Shown: in pieces, positions 14,722 to 23,487 of the stretch
Position numbering within the stretch: position 1 is the stretch's first letter
Layout: each line of letters opens with the position of its first letter
Assembly (NCBI GenBank): GCA_017441205.1
Contig: JAFRYG010000123.1
Coordinates: 1-35,969, forward strand
Source of the DNA: Pseudomonadota bacterium
GTDB taxonomy: Bacteria > Myxococcota_A > Bradymonadia > UBA4248
DNA: 35,969 nt
Reading direction: 5' to 3'
Notes under the pieces: generated by a model
What the model was told of the DNA's origin: nothing
Database searches by the model: none
What the model saw: only the letters and a program-made list of their open reading frames with translations
Translations under genes and position numbers: made by a program

Positions 14722-17352
14722 ATGGAACAAACCGTACTCATTGTTGGCTGCCAGACCAGTGCACAAAATGTTCTGATCTCTGCACTCAAACGTGCAGGGC
14801 TCAATGCATTCGGCGACACCTATGACGCCATCATCACGAATGTCAATGTTCCGAACGGACTCATTCTCTACGTCGATGCCCAGAACATCCGACAGGCCAA
14901 AGCTTTTCTCTCGCAGCCCGCGCTGGCCTGTACGAACAAAATTCTCGTCATCGATCCGCGGGATCTTGCAGCAAGACAACTCAGTGCCACCATCGATATT
15001 GATGACGTTATCTTCAAACCCATCCGGCTCAAGGAACTCATCTCGAGACTGAAACTCATCCTCGAACGCGGGTATTCCGAACGCACTTCCAATACCGCAT
15101 TCTGTGATGAAATCGATTTTGCACAAAAGTTGGAAAACTTCGGAACCACACAGTTTTCGGGCGCATTGTTCCTGAAAGGACAGAATTCCAACGCCGAGCT
15201 TTATTTCGAAAATGGTTTGGTCAAAGGCATTCGGATTGGACAAAAAATACAGAAAAACGCCATAGACGCAATCTGGCGAGTCTTTCCGGCAAAGCAGCGA
15301 ACCATCGCTAAGATTGAATTCCCGGAATGGGTCGCTGCATATCCGGTCACATATGATATCCGGCATGTCGTGGATCAAGCCTTCCAGGCGGCCGCCCTGT
15401 TTGATGAAAAATTCAAGGATATCAAAGGGCTTCAGAGCATCTTTAAAGTCAACAACAAACAGTACGAAAAAAGCTACCGATCGCTGCCCCGGCAGGTCCG
15501 TCAGATCATTCAGGATTTTGATGGTACCCGTACACTTGAGAACATCTTCAACATCCTCAATCTGGATGAACAGCTCATCATTCAGATAATTCGTCGCCTG
15601 ATCGATGAATCCCTCATCGTCGAATGCACAGATGCTCAGCATCTGGAAGATATTTCTCTCGCTGAATGGATCCGCGGAACCAATGACCATAAAGAACCTT
15701 CCGAAATCCACAGCATTCCCGACAGACTACAGCTCGAAGAAGAAGCTACCCCCAGCTTTTCATCGTTCGTCACCGAGGATACCGTCAGGCTAAAAGCACC
15801 CGAAGCACACGAAGACTCCGAAACGCCTTCATCTCAGCAACCGGAACAGGCCCCCGAAGAAGATGCTGAGGATACAGCCGTAATTTCGAAAGACACAGTC
15901 TCCGGAGCTTTGTCAGAAGAATCATTCTTCGAATGCCACGAACCCAAACGAAAGCATTTCGATCGCCAGACCGTTGAAGAACATCTGGCAAAAAAACATT
16001 CTCCGCTCATTACAAGCGAAAACAAACTCCGAAAAAACCTGATCTATTCCGAAGAAACACTCGCAATGGAACGGGCCAGAGACGAAGAACTCGAAGCCAG
16101 ATTGCAGGCCGAAGATGAAGCCATTCTCAATCTGTCGGTAGATGACTCAGAATGGTCAGAAGAACATCAGGATACGCCGCAAAAAGCCTATTCACCAGAT
16201 CAAAACAAAGCTGTCTCCGTACAATCCGGGGAAACTGGCTCCGTTCCGGATAACTATAAAGACCGTTCCCTTATTGCGGATGACGATTTTTCTCCGGTAG
16301 ACCTGTACAAAAAGAATCATTCCGGCGAAATGTCTCCCGCCGAATGGCATGCAGCTACACTGGCACGCCTGGAAGCCGAAACAAAGGAACGCAGCAACAA
16401 GCTCATCAAAAAGCTTATTATTGTTGCAATTATCGCCATAATCCTGCTCATTGCCGTATTTATTGCCAGATTTAGCGGCGTATTCTCACGTCAGACGCCT
16501 TTGCAGCCGACAACTGTCGCTGAAAATACCAATGCTCCTGCCAACATTACTGAAAATCCTGCCGGCACCACCGAAAATCCTGCCGACACTACTGAGAATC
16601 CTGCCGGCACCGCCGAAAATCCTGCCGACAACAGTGACGATCCTGGCGTCAAAGAAAGTCCTCTTCCCTCTGAACCGGAACAATACGCCAATAATACAGA
16701 TTTCCCCGACAATAACGATGAAATCAATGACATGGCGGACGGCATCAATTTTGATGATGATGACGTGGACATGGATGATGGTTCGGATAATGAAGATACA
16801 GACGAATCTGAAATCACGCATCCACAGGTCAATGCCCCCCAGGCCCAGCAACTTGAAGCCAACGGTAATCCTGTCCAGCCACAGGCCGATCCAGAGTCAC
16901 ATTCTCATCGGAGTTCACGCCGGAATGCCGCCGAAGCGACAGACGATTCCAATGCAAAAAAATCGCATCATTCGGAAAACCATGGTCATAAAAAGACCAA
17001 TGTGAATGAACAGCTTAAATCAGTACGCGAAGCCATCAACAAAAAAGATCTTGCTGCCGCACAATCCCTGCTCACCCCGCTGCTCGAACAGAATTCATCC
17101 GATCCCAACGTTCTGACCGTTGCAACGCAGCTCGCATCGATGCAGGGCGACTTCACAAAGGCACTCAAGTATTCCAAGATGATGGAATCCACCAACAGCA
17201 ACAAAGCATCCTACTGGAAACAAAGAGCGAGGCTTCACCGTACGCTCGGCGAAATGACTGAATCTGACGAATGCATCGACAAGGCTATCGCATTGATGGA
17301 TCCGGCCTCAGCCGAGGTTGAAACACTCAAGCGCTCCAAATTCAATCCATGA
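14722..17352 (+). CDS. Pseudo-receiver / PATAN (DUF4388-like) / TPR membrane protein
   Basis: An 876-residue multidomain protein of a type common in myxobacteria. Residues 1-118 look like a response-regulator receiver (VLIVGCQ..., ILYVDAQN, and FKPIRLKELISRLK like the conserved KP of receivers) but lack a clear acidic pair. Residues about 130-215 (FGTTQFSGALFLKG, LYFENGLVKGIRIG) resemble PATAN/DUF4388. A winged-helix-like part follows (LPRQVRQIIQDFDGTRTLENIF, about 255-305). A long acidic linker leads to one membrane span (about 563-585). Next come ENPA(G/D)TT repeats (about 606-640), an Asp-rich stretch (650-700) and TPR-like helices (about 757-876). Likely a scaffold or regulatory protein with parts on both sides of the membrane (inference). 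GGGGAGG precedes the ATG. Confidence 0.75.
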   Translation: MEQTVLIVGCQTSAQNVLISALKRAGLNAFGDTYDAIITNVNVPNGLILYVDAQNIRQAKAFLSQPALACTNKILVIDPRDLAARQLSATIDIDDVIFKPIRLKELISRLKLILERGYSERTSNTAFCDEIDFAQKLENFGTTQFSGALFLKGQNSNAELYFENGLVKGIRIGQKIQKNAIDAIWRVFPAKQRTIAKIEFPEWVAAYPVTYDIRHVVDQAFQAAALFDEKFKDIKGLQSIFKVNNKQYEKSYRSLPRQVRQIIQDFDGTRTLENIFNILNLDEQLIIQIIRRLIDESLIVECTDAQHLEDISLAEWIRGTNDHKEPSEIHSIPDRLQLEEEATPSFSSFVTEDTVRLKAPEAHEDSETPSSQQPEQAPEEDAEDTAVISKDTVSGALSEESFFECHEPKRKHFDRQTVEEHLAKKHSPLITSENKLRKNLIYSEETLAMERARDEELEARLQAEDEAILNLSVDDSEWSEEHQDTPQKAYSPDQNKAVSVQSGETGSVPDNYKDRSLIADDDFSPVDLYKKNHSGEMSPAEWHAATLARLEAETKERSNKLIKKLIIVAIIAIILLIAVFIARFSGVFSRQTPLQPTTVAENTNAPANITENPAGTTENPADTTENPAGTAENPADNSDDPGVKESPLPSEPEQYANNTDFPDNNDEINDMADGINFDDDDVDMDDGSDNEDTDESEITHPQVNAPQAQQLEANGNPVQPQADPESHSHRSSRRNAAEATDDSNAKKSHHSENHGHKKTNVNEQLKSVREAINKKDLAAAQSLLTPLLEQNSSDPNVLTVATQLASMQGDFTKALKYSKMMESTNSNKASYWKQRARLHRTLGEMTESDECIDKAIALMDPASAEVETLKRSKFNP
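16552..16629 (+). repeat. 21-bp tandem repeat encoding ENPA(G/D)T(T/A)
   Basis: Nearly four in-frame units of 21 bp lie directly after the membrane span of the PATAN/TPR protein. They form a flexible extracytoplasmic spacer. Confidence 0.75.
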
Positions 17353-17355
17353 TCC

Positions 17356-17380
17356 ACCGGCAGATGCATGGCCGGTTTTA
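17356..17380 (+). terminator. Possible terminator of the PATAN/TPR gene
   Basis: ACCGGC (17356-17361) pairs with GCCGGT (17371-17376) around nine bases, followed by TTTTAA. It is weak but well placed, four bases after the stop codon and between convergent genes. Confidence 0.5.
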
Positions 17381-17424
17381 ACACTGGCCTGCACATACTC
17401 CCGACATAAAGATGCCCCAAAACA

Positions 17425-18477
17425 TCAGACCGATCGCCGGACGTTTCCGATATCCTCCACGATTCGGAAACCCACGCACTTGACGCGCATGCCGAGACAG
17501 CGGATGCATTGAGCAGCCTCATCTCCCATGCATATTTTATTGTCATAGAGCGCATAGAACTTTCGGACATCGACGGGAGAAAGATTCGGCATGACGACGT
17601 TTGCACCGGCTTCGAGGCCCAGTTCACGTCCAATGGGATCGATGGTGCCGAGAGCTGTTGTGGAAGGAAGTAGAACGTAGGGAAACATCAGACGAAGAAT
17701 CGAAAGAAGATTGAGCGTCCGAAGCAGGCTTCCCTGAGGTTCATGCGCAAAGGGCGTCTGGGCATGGGGAATAAAGGGGCCAATGCCAATCATGTCCGGA
17801 CTGAGTTCCTGCAGGAATCGCAGATCTGCGACGAGACAATCGAGTGTTTGTCCGGGTGACCCCACCATAAACCCGGCCCCAACCTGAAACCCAATGGATT
17901 TCAGATTCCACAGACACTGTTTTCGGTTTTCGAGGCTCATGGATTCCGGATGGAGGTGTGCGTAATGATCCGGGGTCGCCGTTTCGTGTCTTAGCAGATA
18001 GCGCGTGGCACCGGCATCAAAGTACGCCTGATACGTTTCTTTCGATTTTTCACCGATAGAAAGCGTCACTGCACAATCGGGATATGCTTTTTTGATCGAA
18101 CTGACGATGTCACAGATATCGTCATCGGAGTAGGAAAGATCTTCGCCGCCCTGGAGAACAAACGTTCGAAAACTGAGCGTGTAACCGGTGTCACAACATT
18201 GTAAAATCTGGTCCTTAGTGAGATGGTATCGTTCGACCTGTGTGTTGCCGGCGCGAATTCCACAATAATAACAATTATTTTTACAATAATTGGAGAACTC
18301 GATCAGTCCCCGGATAAAGACGTCGTTTCCGTAATACTCACGGCGCCTTTTGAGTGCGGCTTCGCGAAGCGGAGCTGCTTCGGACTCAGGGAGATCGATG
18401 AGCAATTTGATTTCATCGTCTGTGATATTTTGAGTTTCATAAAGTTTTTGAATGATATCTTTGAACATGTTTGTCAT
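17425..18477 (-). CDS. hydE: [FeFe]-hydrogenase H-cluster maturase HydE (radical SAM)
   Basis: HydE is a radical SAM enzyme that helps build the dithiolate-bridged diiron subcluster of [FeFe]-hydrogenase, together with HydF and HydG. The 350-residue product has the radical SAM CxxxCxxC (Cys65, 69, 72 in CKNNCYYCG). It then has family-typical segments: VLQGGEDLSYSDDDI, RHETATPDHYAHLHP, GAGFMVGSPGQT, GIGPFIPHAQTPF, LLPSTTALGTIDP and AGANVVMPNLSP. A further Cys set near the C-terminus (QCIRCLGMRVKC) may hold the second cluster found in many HydEs. It is the last gene of an operon behind mnmA (26-bp gap). No HydF, HydG or hydrogenase gene is in the window. BioB or PylB are less likely given GIGPFIPH and ANVVMPN. 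Confidence 0.9.
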   Translation of the reverse strand: MTNMFKDIIQKLYETQNITDDEIKLLIDLPESEAAPLREAALKRRREYYGNDVFIRGLIEFSNYCKNNCYYCGIRAGNTQVERYHLTKDQILQCCDTGYTLSFRTFVLQGGEDLSYSDDDICDIVSSIKKAYPDCAVTLSIGEKSKETYQAYFDAGATRYLLRHETATPDHYAHLHPESMSLENRKQCLWNLKSIGFQVGAGFMVGSPGQTLDCLVADLRFLQELSPDMIGIGPFIPHAQTPFAHEPQGSLLRTLNLLSILRLMFPYVLLPSTTALGTIDPIGRELGLEAGANVVMPNLSPVDVRKFYALYDNKICMGDEAAQCIRCLGMRVKCVGFRIVEDIGNVRRSV

Positions 18478-18503
18478 CGGGGTGTGCTCAGGAAATGAAA
18501 ATA

Positions 18504-19586
18504 TCAGCTCGCCGCAATGGTACCGCCGCCCAGAACGACATCACCGTCGTATAATACGGCAGCCTGACCCGGAGTAATGGCTTTGACGGGTTCGTCGAAA
18601 ACAATCTGGACCGTTGTCGGGCCCAGAACTGTTGCGCATGCGCTTTTTTCGGCACTCCGGTACCGGATTTTGGCTTTGCATGGAACAGGAGCCTCTGGAA
18701 CGTCACCGGAAATCCAGTGAAAGTCTTCGACACGACATTCACGGCTCAGCAAATCCGATTCTTTTCCGAGGATAATTGTATTATTGCGTGGACAGATTTT
18801 ACACACGTACAGGGGTTCGTGATAACTGAGGCCCAGTCCGCGGCGCTGTCCGATGGTATAATGGATGATCCCCTGGTGTTTTCCGATCGTTTTTCCATCC
18901 GGCGAGAGGAAGATCCCCGGCTGACATTTTTCCCCCGTATGGTGTTCAATGACGGCGGCATAATCCCCGTTGGGAACAAAACAGATATCCTGACTGTCGG
19001 GTTTGTCTGCATTGATAAAACCGCATTTTTCAGCGATCTCACGAACTTCGGATTTGCAAAGATGCCCAAGCGGAAACTGGGTGTGCGCGAGCTGTTCCTG
19101 AGACATATTGTAGAGGACGTAGCTTTGATCCTTGGAGGTGTCGACGGCTTTTTTGAGGATATACTTTCCTGTTTTTTCGTCGAATTCGATACGGGCATAG
19201 TGTCCGGTTACGATGACATCACATCCCATGAGCTTTGCACGTTCGTACAGTTTATCGAATTTCATGTATCGATTGCAGTCGATACAAGGGTTCGGCGTAA
19301 GCCCATGGAGGTAGGATTGAACAAATTTATCGATAATTTTGGATTTAAAATCGTCCGTAAAATTGAATACATGGTAGGGGATACCGAGTAATGCCGCGAC
19401 ACTTCTGGCATCTTCGACATCATCAAGGGAGCAGCACGTATGCCCTTTTGCGATGCATGCGTCCTCGTTGTGATAGAGCTTCATGGTGCATCCTGTACAT
19501 TGATACCCCTTGTCGATCATGAGTTTTGCGGCAATACTGGAATCGACGCCGCCGCTCATTGCAATCAGAGCTTTCATGCTATTCAT
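18504..19586 (-). CDS. mnmA: tRNA 2-thiouridylase MnmA
   Basis: Uses ATP and persulfide sulfur to make 2-thiouridine at the wobble U34 of tRNA Lys/Glu/Gln. The 360-residue product has the PP-loop SGGVDSS (residues 11-17), catalytic Cys101 in NPCIDCNRYMKF and the second catalytic Cys202 in SQDICFV. The C-terminal beta domain ends AAVLYDGDVVLGGGTI. Two further Cys lie near the N-terminus (TCCSLDD). AAGGA precedes ATG 19586 by six bases. It starts nine bases after the cysteine desulfurase stop, so sulfur donor and acceptor genes are co-transcribed. Confidence 0.95.
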   Translation of the reverse strand: MNSMKALIAMSGGVDSSIAAKLMIDKGYQCTGCTMKLYHNEDACIAKGHTCCSLDDVEDARSVAALLGIPYHVFNFTDDFKSKIIDKFVQSYLHGLTPNPCIDCNRYMKFDKLYERAKLMGCDVIVTGHYARIEFDEKTGKYILKKAVDTSKDQSYVLYNMSQEQLAHTQFPLGHLCKSEVREIAEKCGFINADKPDSQDICFVPNGDYAAVIEHHTGEKCQPGIFLSPDGKTIGKHQGIIHYTIGQRRGLGLSYHEPLYVCKICPRNNTIILGKESDLLSRECRVEDFHWISGDVPEAPVPCKAKIRYRSAEKSACATVLGPTTVQIVFDEPVKAITPGQAAVLYDGDVVLGGGTIAAS

Positions 19587-19595
19587 GGTATTTCC

Positions 19596-20747
19596 TTATT
19601 GATTTGCGAAACAATCATTTTGAATGATTCTGAGGGTATCGGTGACAGCCTGAACAATGACATCGATATCGTTTGGGGTAATGGATTCAGAGAGGGTCAG
19701 ACGCAGCGAGGTACCGGCCAGTTCCGGTGAACGCCCGAGCGCAAGCAGGACGTGGTCCGGTTCCATGGATCCGGCAGTACAGGCAGATCCGGCGGAAGCA
19801 CAGATGCCTTGCTGATTCAACAGCAGGAGCATAGACTCACTGTTCCCGCCCTGGAAGCAGAAATTGATGTGCCCTGGGAGACGTTTGTCGTAATCGCCAT
19901 TGAGAATGGCCCCCGGCAATTTGAGGAGTTCGTCGGTGAGCCTGTTTCGCAGAGGAATGAGATATTTTTGAGATTCATCCATGCGTTCACAGGCATCTTC
20001 GAGTGCGGCAGCCATACCGACGATGGCCGGGATATTTTCTGTTCCCGGGCGTTTTCCGCGTTCCTGAGATCCGCCTTCAAGCAGATTGATCAGCGGAATA
20101 TCTTTTCGGGCATAGAGAACGCCAATGCCCTTTGGACCGCCGAATTTGTGAGCTGACATCGACAGCATATCGATCTGCTGTTCATGGACATCGACGGGAA
20201 TATGACCGACGGCCTGGACGGCATCGGTATGAAATATGACGTGATGCCGTCGGCAGATGCCGCCGATCTCTGCGACAGGCTGTATAGTCCCCGTCTCATT
20301 GTTCGCCGCCATGACAGAGACGAGGCATGTGGAAGGCGTGATGTGTTCTGCGATCTGTTCCGGGCGAATGACGCCATCGGAATGAATGTCCAGATAAGTG
20401 ATTTCAAAACCATCTGTTTCGAGCTTTTTCATGGTGTTCAGAACGGCATGATGCTCGAATGCAGATGTAATGATGTGCGTTTTGCAGGTATTCCGGCCAA
20501 GTGCTGCAGCAGAAAGAATCGCCTGATTATCGGATTCCGTTCCGCCGGAGGTAAAGGAAATCTCATGCGGCGAAGCCCCCAGACAACGGGCAATCGCCAT
20601 GCGCGCTTTGGTCATGGCCTGACTCGCTCTCTGTCCCATTTCGTGCGTACTGGAAGCATTTCCGAAGCATTGCGTCATAAAAGGGAGCATCGCTTCGAGA
20701 GCTTTGGGATTGATGGCAGTCGTCGCTGCATTATCGGCATATATCAT
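19596..20747 (-). CDS. nifS: Cysteine desulfurase (NifS/YrvO-like, class I)
   Basis: A PLP enzyme that removes sulfur from cysteine and passes it on as persulfide. The 383-residue protein shows FTSGGTESDNQA, EHHAVLNT, AANNETGTIQP, HTDAVQAVG, the PLP lysine in SMSAHKFGGPKG (Lys201) and the catalytic Cys323 in ASAGSACTAGSMEP. That last loop resembles Bacillus YrvO, the desulfurase dedicated to MnmA, which suits the mnmA gene directly downstream. The operon then continues into hydE, whose Fe-S clusters also need sulfur. No Shine-Dalgarno sequence is visible before the ATG; a TATAAA lies only five bases upstream, so a leaderless or alternative start is possible. Confidence 0.93.
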   Translation of the reverse strand: MIYADNAATTAINPKALEAMLPFMTQCFGNASSTHEMGQRASQAMTKARMAIARCLGASPHEISFTSGGTESDNQAILSAAALGRNTCKTHIITSAFEHHAVLNTMKKLETDGFEITYLDIHSDGVIRPEQIAEHITPSTCLVSVMAANNETGTIQPVAEIGGICRRHHVIFHTDAVQAVGHIPVDVHEQQIDMLSMSAHKFGGPKGIGVLYARKDIPLINLLEGGSQERGKRPGTENIPAIVGMAAALEDACERMDESQKYLIPLRNRLTDELLKLPGAILNGDYDKRLPGHINFCFQGGNSESMLLLLNQQGICASAGSACTAGSMEPDHVLLALGRSPELAGTSLRLTLSESITPNDIDVIVQAVTDTLRIIQNDCFANQ

Positions 20748-21034
20748 TGGTTTTATAACTATCGATTAAAGTCTCGGGCATCATCCATAAACAAGCCGCT
20801 GTCACCCGGGGACGGATGCGGAATTCGCCTTGAGCAGTGCTCTGTCGTGGTCTTTCCAGATTCTGAGCTTTGAGGCGGTCAATATCCAGCATTGCTGCCA
20901 AGGTACAATGGCCTTGATCATCCTTGAGCATTCATGGGCAAATGCCCCAAATGCGAACTCCGTATTCTAAAGGATTTTCCCGGGCTTTGGAAACAAAACC
21001 AAGAGGGGGAGAGTTCCATGCTCAAGCATTGAAA
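20748..21034. other. Intergenic region upstream of the desulfurase operon
   Basis: I see no gene on either strand. It contains the upstream region of the cysteine desulfurase gene and the 3' flank of the DMT transporter gene, with no convincing terminator. Confidence 0.45.
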
Positions 21035-21952
21035 TCACCCCCGGCTGCCGATGAACAGAAGGACCATACTGACGATAACGAGTCCCAGATCAATCGCTTT
21101 ATCCCTGAGGTTATTTTCGCGCAGCACGAGTGCTGCAAATCCAAACGAAACGAGCACACTGGCGCGACGCACCATCGAAACGACAGCAATCATTGCGCCT
21201 TCCAGACTCAGGGCATAGAGGTAGGCAAAATCTGCCATCGATAAAGACAGCGATATCCCCAATATTGCCCACACCCAATGAAAGGGCTGTTCCCTGCGAT
21301 GCGGAAACCACAGGCAGAACAGCATGATCCCCATCAGTACACATTGATAGAAATTGTAATACGTCTGAACCGCCAGTCTATCGAGTCCGAGACCGCCGGC
21401 TGTCGGATCTGCCATCAGGTATTTGTCGTAGAGCCCGCATGCTGCGCCCAGAATGCATCCCAGTACGACAGAAAACACCCATCGGTTGTGCTTGAAATCG
21501 ATGCCTTCCTTTTTGCCGCTGCGACTGAGCAGATAAAAAGCCACAATGGCCGTCAGTACGCCCGCCCACTGCCAAAGGTTCAGAGATTCTTCAAAAATCA
21601 GCACAGCTCCGATCAAAACCATGACCGGACGCGTCGCATTGATCGGCCCGACGAGCGTCAGCGGCAGGTGCTTCATTCCGAAATAGCCAAAAACCCACGA
21701 CGAGAGCACGAGTGCCGATTTAATAAAGATGTACCCATGCTCACGCCACGACGTTTCGGGAACATAAAAGAAATCCCCCGGAGCCAGGATTCCCCCAAAC
21801 GAGAACAAAAGCAGCGGCAAAAACAGCAGACTCGAAAACAGCGTGTTCAGAAATAAAACGGGAACGACTGCATTCTCTCTGAGCGAGTGCTTTTTGCAGA
21901 CATCATAGAACCCGAGCAGCAGCGCGGATAAAAATGCGAACGAAAGCCACAT
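21035..21952 (-). CDS. DMT-superfamily (EamA-like) membrane transporter
   Basis: 305 residues with about ten hydrophobic segments, the usual size and layout of EamA drug/metabolite transporters made from two five-helix halves. The first half starts WLSFAFLSALLLGFYDVCKK and includes PLTLVGPINATRPVMVLIGAVLIFEESLN, the characteristic segment at the end of the first EamA repeat. The second half ends IDLGLVIVSMVLLFIGSRG. The substrate cannot be told; relatives export amino acids or other metabolites. It follows trpS by about 95 bp, separated by two bulged-G hairpins that may terminate the trpS transcript. Confidence 0.85.
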   Translation of the reverse strand: MWLSFAFLSALLLGFYDVCKKHSLRENAVVPVLFLNTLFSSLLFLPLLLFSFGGILAPGDFFYVPETSWREHGYIFIKSALVLSSWVFGYFGMKHLPLTLVGPINATRPVMVLIGAVLIFEESLNLWQWAGVLTAIVAFYLLSRSGKKEGIDFKHNRWVFSVVLGCILGAACGLYDKYLMADPTAGGLGLDRLAVQTYYNFYQCVLMGIMLFCLWFPHRREQPFHWVWAILGISLSLSMADFAYLYALSLEGAMIAVVSMVRRASVLVSFGFAALVLRENNLRDKAIDLGLVIVSMVLLFIGSRG

Positions 21953-21966
21953 AACAGCATCGGGTT

Positions 21967-22001
21967 AAAAGGCCGTATGCGCCCCCGCGCATAGGCCTTT
22001 T
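21967..22001 (+). repeat. Bulged-G TAT/ATA hairpin, copy E8
   Basis: AAAAGGCC (21967-21974), unpaired G (21975), TATGCGC, CCCC, GCGCATA, GGCCTTTT (21994-22001). The T's at the 3' edge on both strands allow it to work as a terminator for trpS on the minus strand. It is in tandem with copy E9. Confidence 0.7.
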
Positions 22002-22002
22002 G

Positions 22003-22034
22003 CGGCGGCGTATGGGGGCACCCCATAGCCGCCG
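22003..22034 (+). repeat. Bulged-G TAT/ATA hairpin, copy E9
   Basis: CGGCGGC (22003-22009), unpaired G (22010), TATGGGG, loop GCA, CCCCATA, GCCGCCG (22028-22034). Every pair is Watson-Crick. It lies 13 bp beyond the trpS stop codon. Confidence 0.75.
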
Positions 22035-22047
22035 GCACCGCAAAAAA

Positions 22048-23019
22048 CTAAACCATGTAACCGACGGCATCGCGGGCACGCGTCAAAACCTCGTTCATCT
22101 TGACCGAAGCCCTTGCGGCACCATCGCGAAGGACATCCTCGAGCGTATCGGGATGTGCCATATAATCGTCATAAATCCGGCGCGGCTGCTCTGTTTTGGC
22201 CATCAGCAAGTCGTAGAGGGCAAGCTTGGCATGACCATAACCGAAACCAGGCGTACGGTATTTTTCGGCCAGTTCGTCGCACTGTTCGGGCGTCGCAAAA
22301 AGCTTATAGAGCTTATAGACGTTGCAGTTCTCGTAATCCTTGGGCTGATCGATCGGCGTAGAATCCGTCACAATGCTCATGATCTGCTTTTTGAGCTGTT
22401 TTGGAGGCAGCATCAGATTGATCGTATTGCCGTAGGATTTTGACATTTTGCGGCCATCGAGCCCGGGAATCGTCGCCACGCGCTCGTTGAACTTGGCCGT
22501 CGGCAGATGGAAAGTCTCGCCGAATGCAAAGTTGAAGCGTTCGGCCATATCGCGCGTCATTTCGACATGCTGAACCTGATCCTTGCCCACCGGAACGATA
22601 TCGGAATCATGAATGAGAATATCGGCAGCCATCAAAACGGGATAGGCAAAAAGTCCATGAACTTCCTCGCCGGCGGTACCGCGGTCCTTGGCCGCCTTCC
22701 AGGCGTGCGCACGTTCGAGCAGCCCCATGTTTGTCACACAGCTCAGAATCCAGGCAAGTTCGCAAACCTGCGGCAAATCCGACTGACGATAAAAAATGCA
22801 TCTGCGCGGATCGAGCCCGAATGCCAGAAAATATGCAGCGATTCCATGGGAATACTCGCGCATTTTGGCTGCATCGTGCACCGTCGTCATCGCATGATAA
22901 TCCGCAATAAAATAGCGGCAATCATATTGTTCCTGCAATGCAATTGCTGGTTCAATCATGCCAAGGTGATTACCAACATGAGGGGTCGAAGTCGGTTTAA
23001 TGCCGCTGAGTGAAATCAT
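22048..23019 (-). CDS. trpS: Tryptophan-tRNA ligase
   Basis: A class I aminoacyl-tRNA synthetase charging tRNA-Trp. The 323-residue length is normal. It has the HIGH-equivalent HVGN (residues 14-17, in GIKPTSTPHVGNHLG), the KMSKS loop exactly as KMSKS (191-195), and TrpRS-specific segments: IADYHAMTT, MLGIG-like replaced by ILSCVTNMGLLERAH, and YPVLMAADILIHDSDIVPVGKDQVQHVE. Ser replaces the common Gly in PTGTPH (PTSTPH), a mild oddity. AAGGA lies about seven bases before ATG 23019. Confidence 0.93.
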   Translation of the reverse strand: MISLSGIKPTSTPHVGNHLGMIEPAIALQEQYDCRYFIADYHAMTTVHDAAKMREYSHGIAAYFLAFGLDPRRCIFYRQSDLPQVCELAWILSCVTNMGLLERAHAWKAAKDRGTAGEEVHGLFAYPVLMAADILIHDSDIVPVGKDQVQHVEMTRDMAERFNFAFGETFHLPTAKFNERVATIPGLDGRKMSKSYGNTINLMLPPKQLKKQIMSIVTDSTPIDQPKDYENCNVYKLYKLFATPEQCDELAEKYRTPGFGYGHAKLALYDLLMAKTEQPRRIYDDYMAHPDTLEDVLRDGAARASVKMNEVLTRARDAVGYMV

Positions 23020-23339
23020 CTTTAATCCTTATATCCCTGAAAAAGAACTGCTCTCTGCAGCTTGCAACGGATGGTCACACCTGTCTTATTCGCTTCAGGT
23101 ATGATCAATTATCTCTTACATCACAATCCCTACGGCAGCTTAAGATGGCAATCATCACAATCACTGCGCCGCCATGGACGGCGGCGAGAGGCGAGGGTGG
23201 CATGTCCATGGATGGACATTCACCCCGCAACTACGATAGCACAAAAAGCGTGCGGGGGTTGTAGGGGGTGTTCACAATCGAACACCCCCTGCCGCGTAAG
23301 CGTATAAAAAACAAGTAACTGCGCTGTAAAGCGCAAATC
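23020..23339. other. Intergenic region packed with hairpins
   Basis: No gene is supported. At least five stems are seen: CGCCGCC/GGCGGCG near 23168-23186, ATGTCCAT-GG-ATGGACAT (23202-23219) with flanking GGTG/CACC, CCCCGCA (23223-23229) with TGCGGGG (23251-23257), GGGGGTGTTC (23264-23273) with GAACACCCCC (23280-23289), and TGCGCT-GTAA-AGCGCA (23320-23335). It lies upstream of trpS and downstream of ATPase B, both minus strand, so some may be terminators or trpS leader structures. A 74-bp direct repeat follows. Confidence 0.55.
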
Positions 23340-23487
23340 TATTGAATGTATTGATGAGTAAAAACATACTCTCCATACGTACCCAAAACTTCACTGAATT
23401 AAAAATCATTATTTATTGAATGTATTGATGAGTAAAAACATACTCTCCATACATACCCAAAACTTCACTGAACTAAAAATCATTATC
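23340..23487. repeat. 74-bp direct duplication at the 3' end of ATPase B
   Basis: Copy 1 (23340-23413) and copy 2 (23414-23487) are directly adjacent, offset 74 bp, with two substitutions in the first 72 bases. Copy 2 contains the last five codons and stop of ATPase B (minus strand). Copy 1 repeats those codons out of gene context and also contains a stop (TAA instead of TAG). Confidence 0.9.

Noticed and set aside
17425..18477. Biotin synthase or PylB as identity of the radical SAM gene
   Set aside because: The conserved segments GSPGQT, GIGPFIPH and AGANVVMPNLSP together fit HydE better.
22003..22034. Integron attC site
   Set aside because: It is a perfect short hairpin without attC R/L boxes or an integrase, and matches the bulged-G family instead.
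23340..23487. CRISPR-like array from the two 74-bp repeats
   Set aside because: There are only two directly abutting copies, with no spacers, and one contains the end of a coding gene. It is a tandem duplication.
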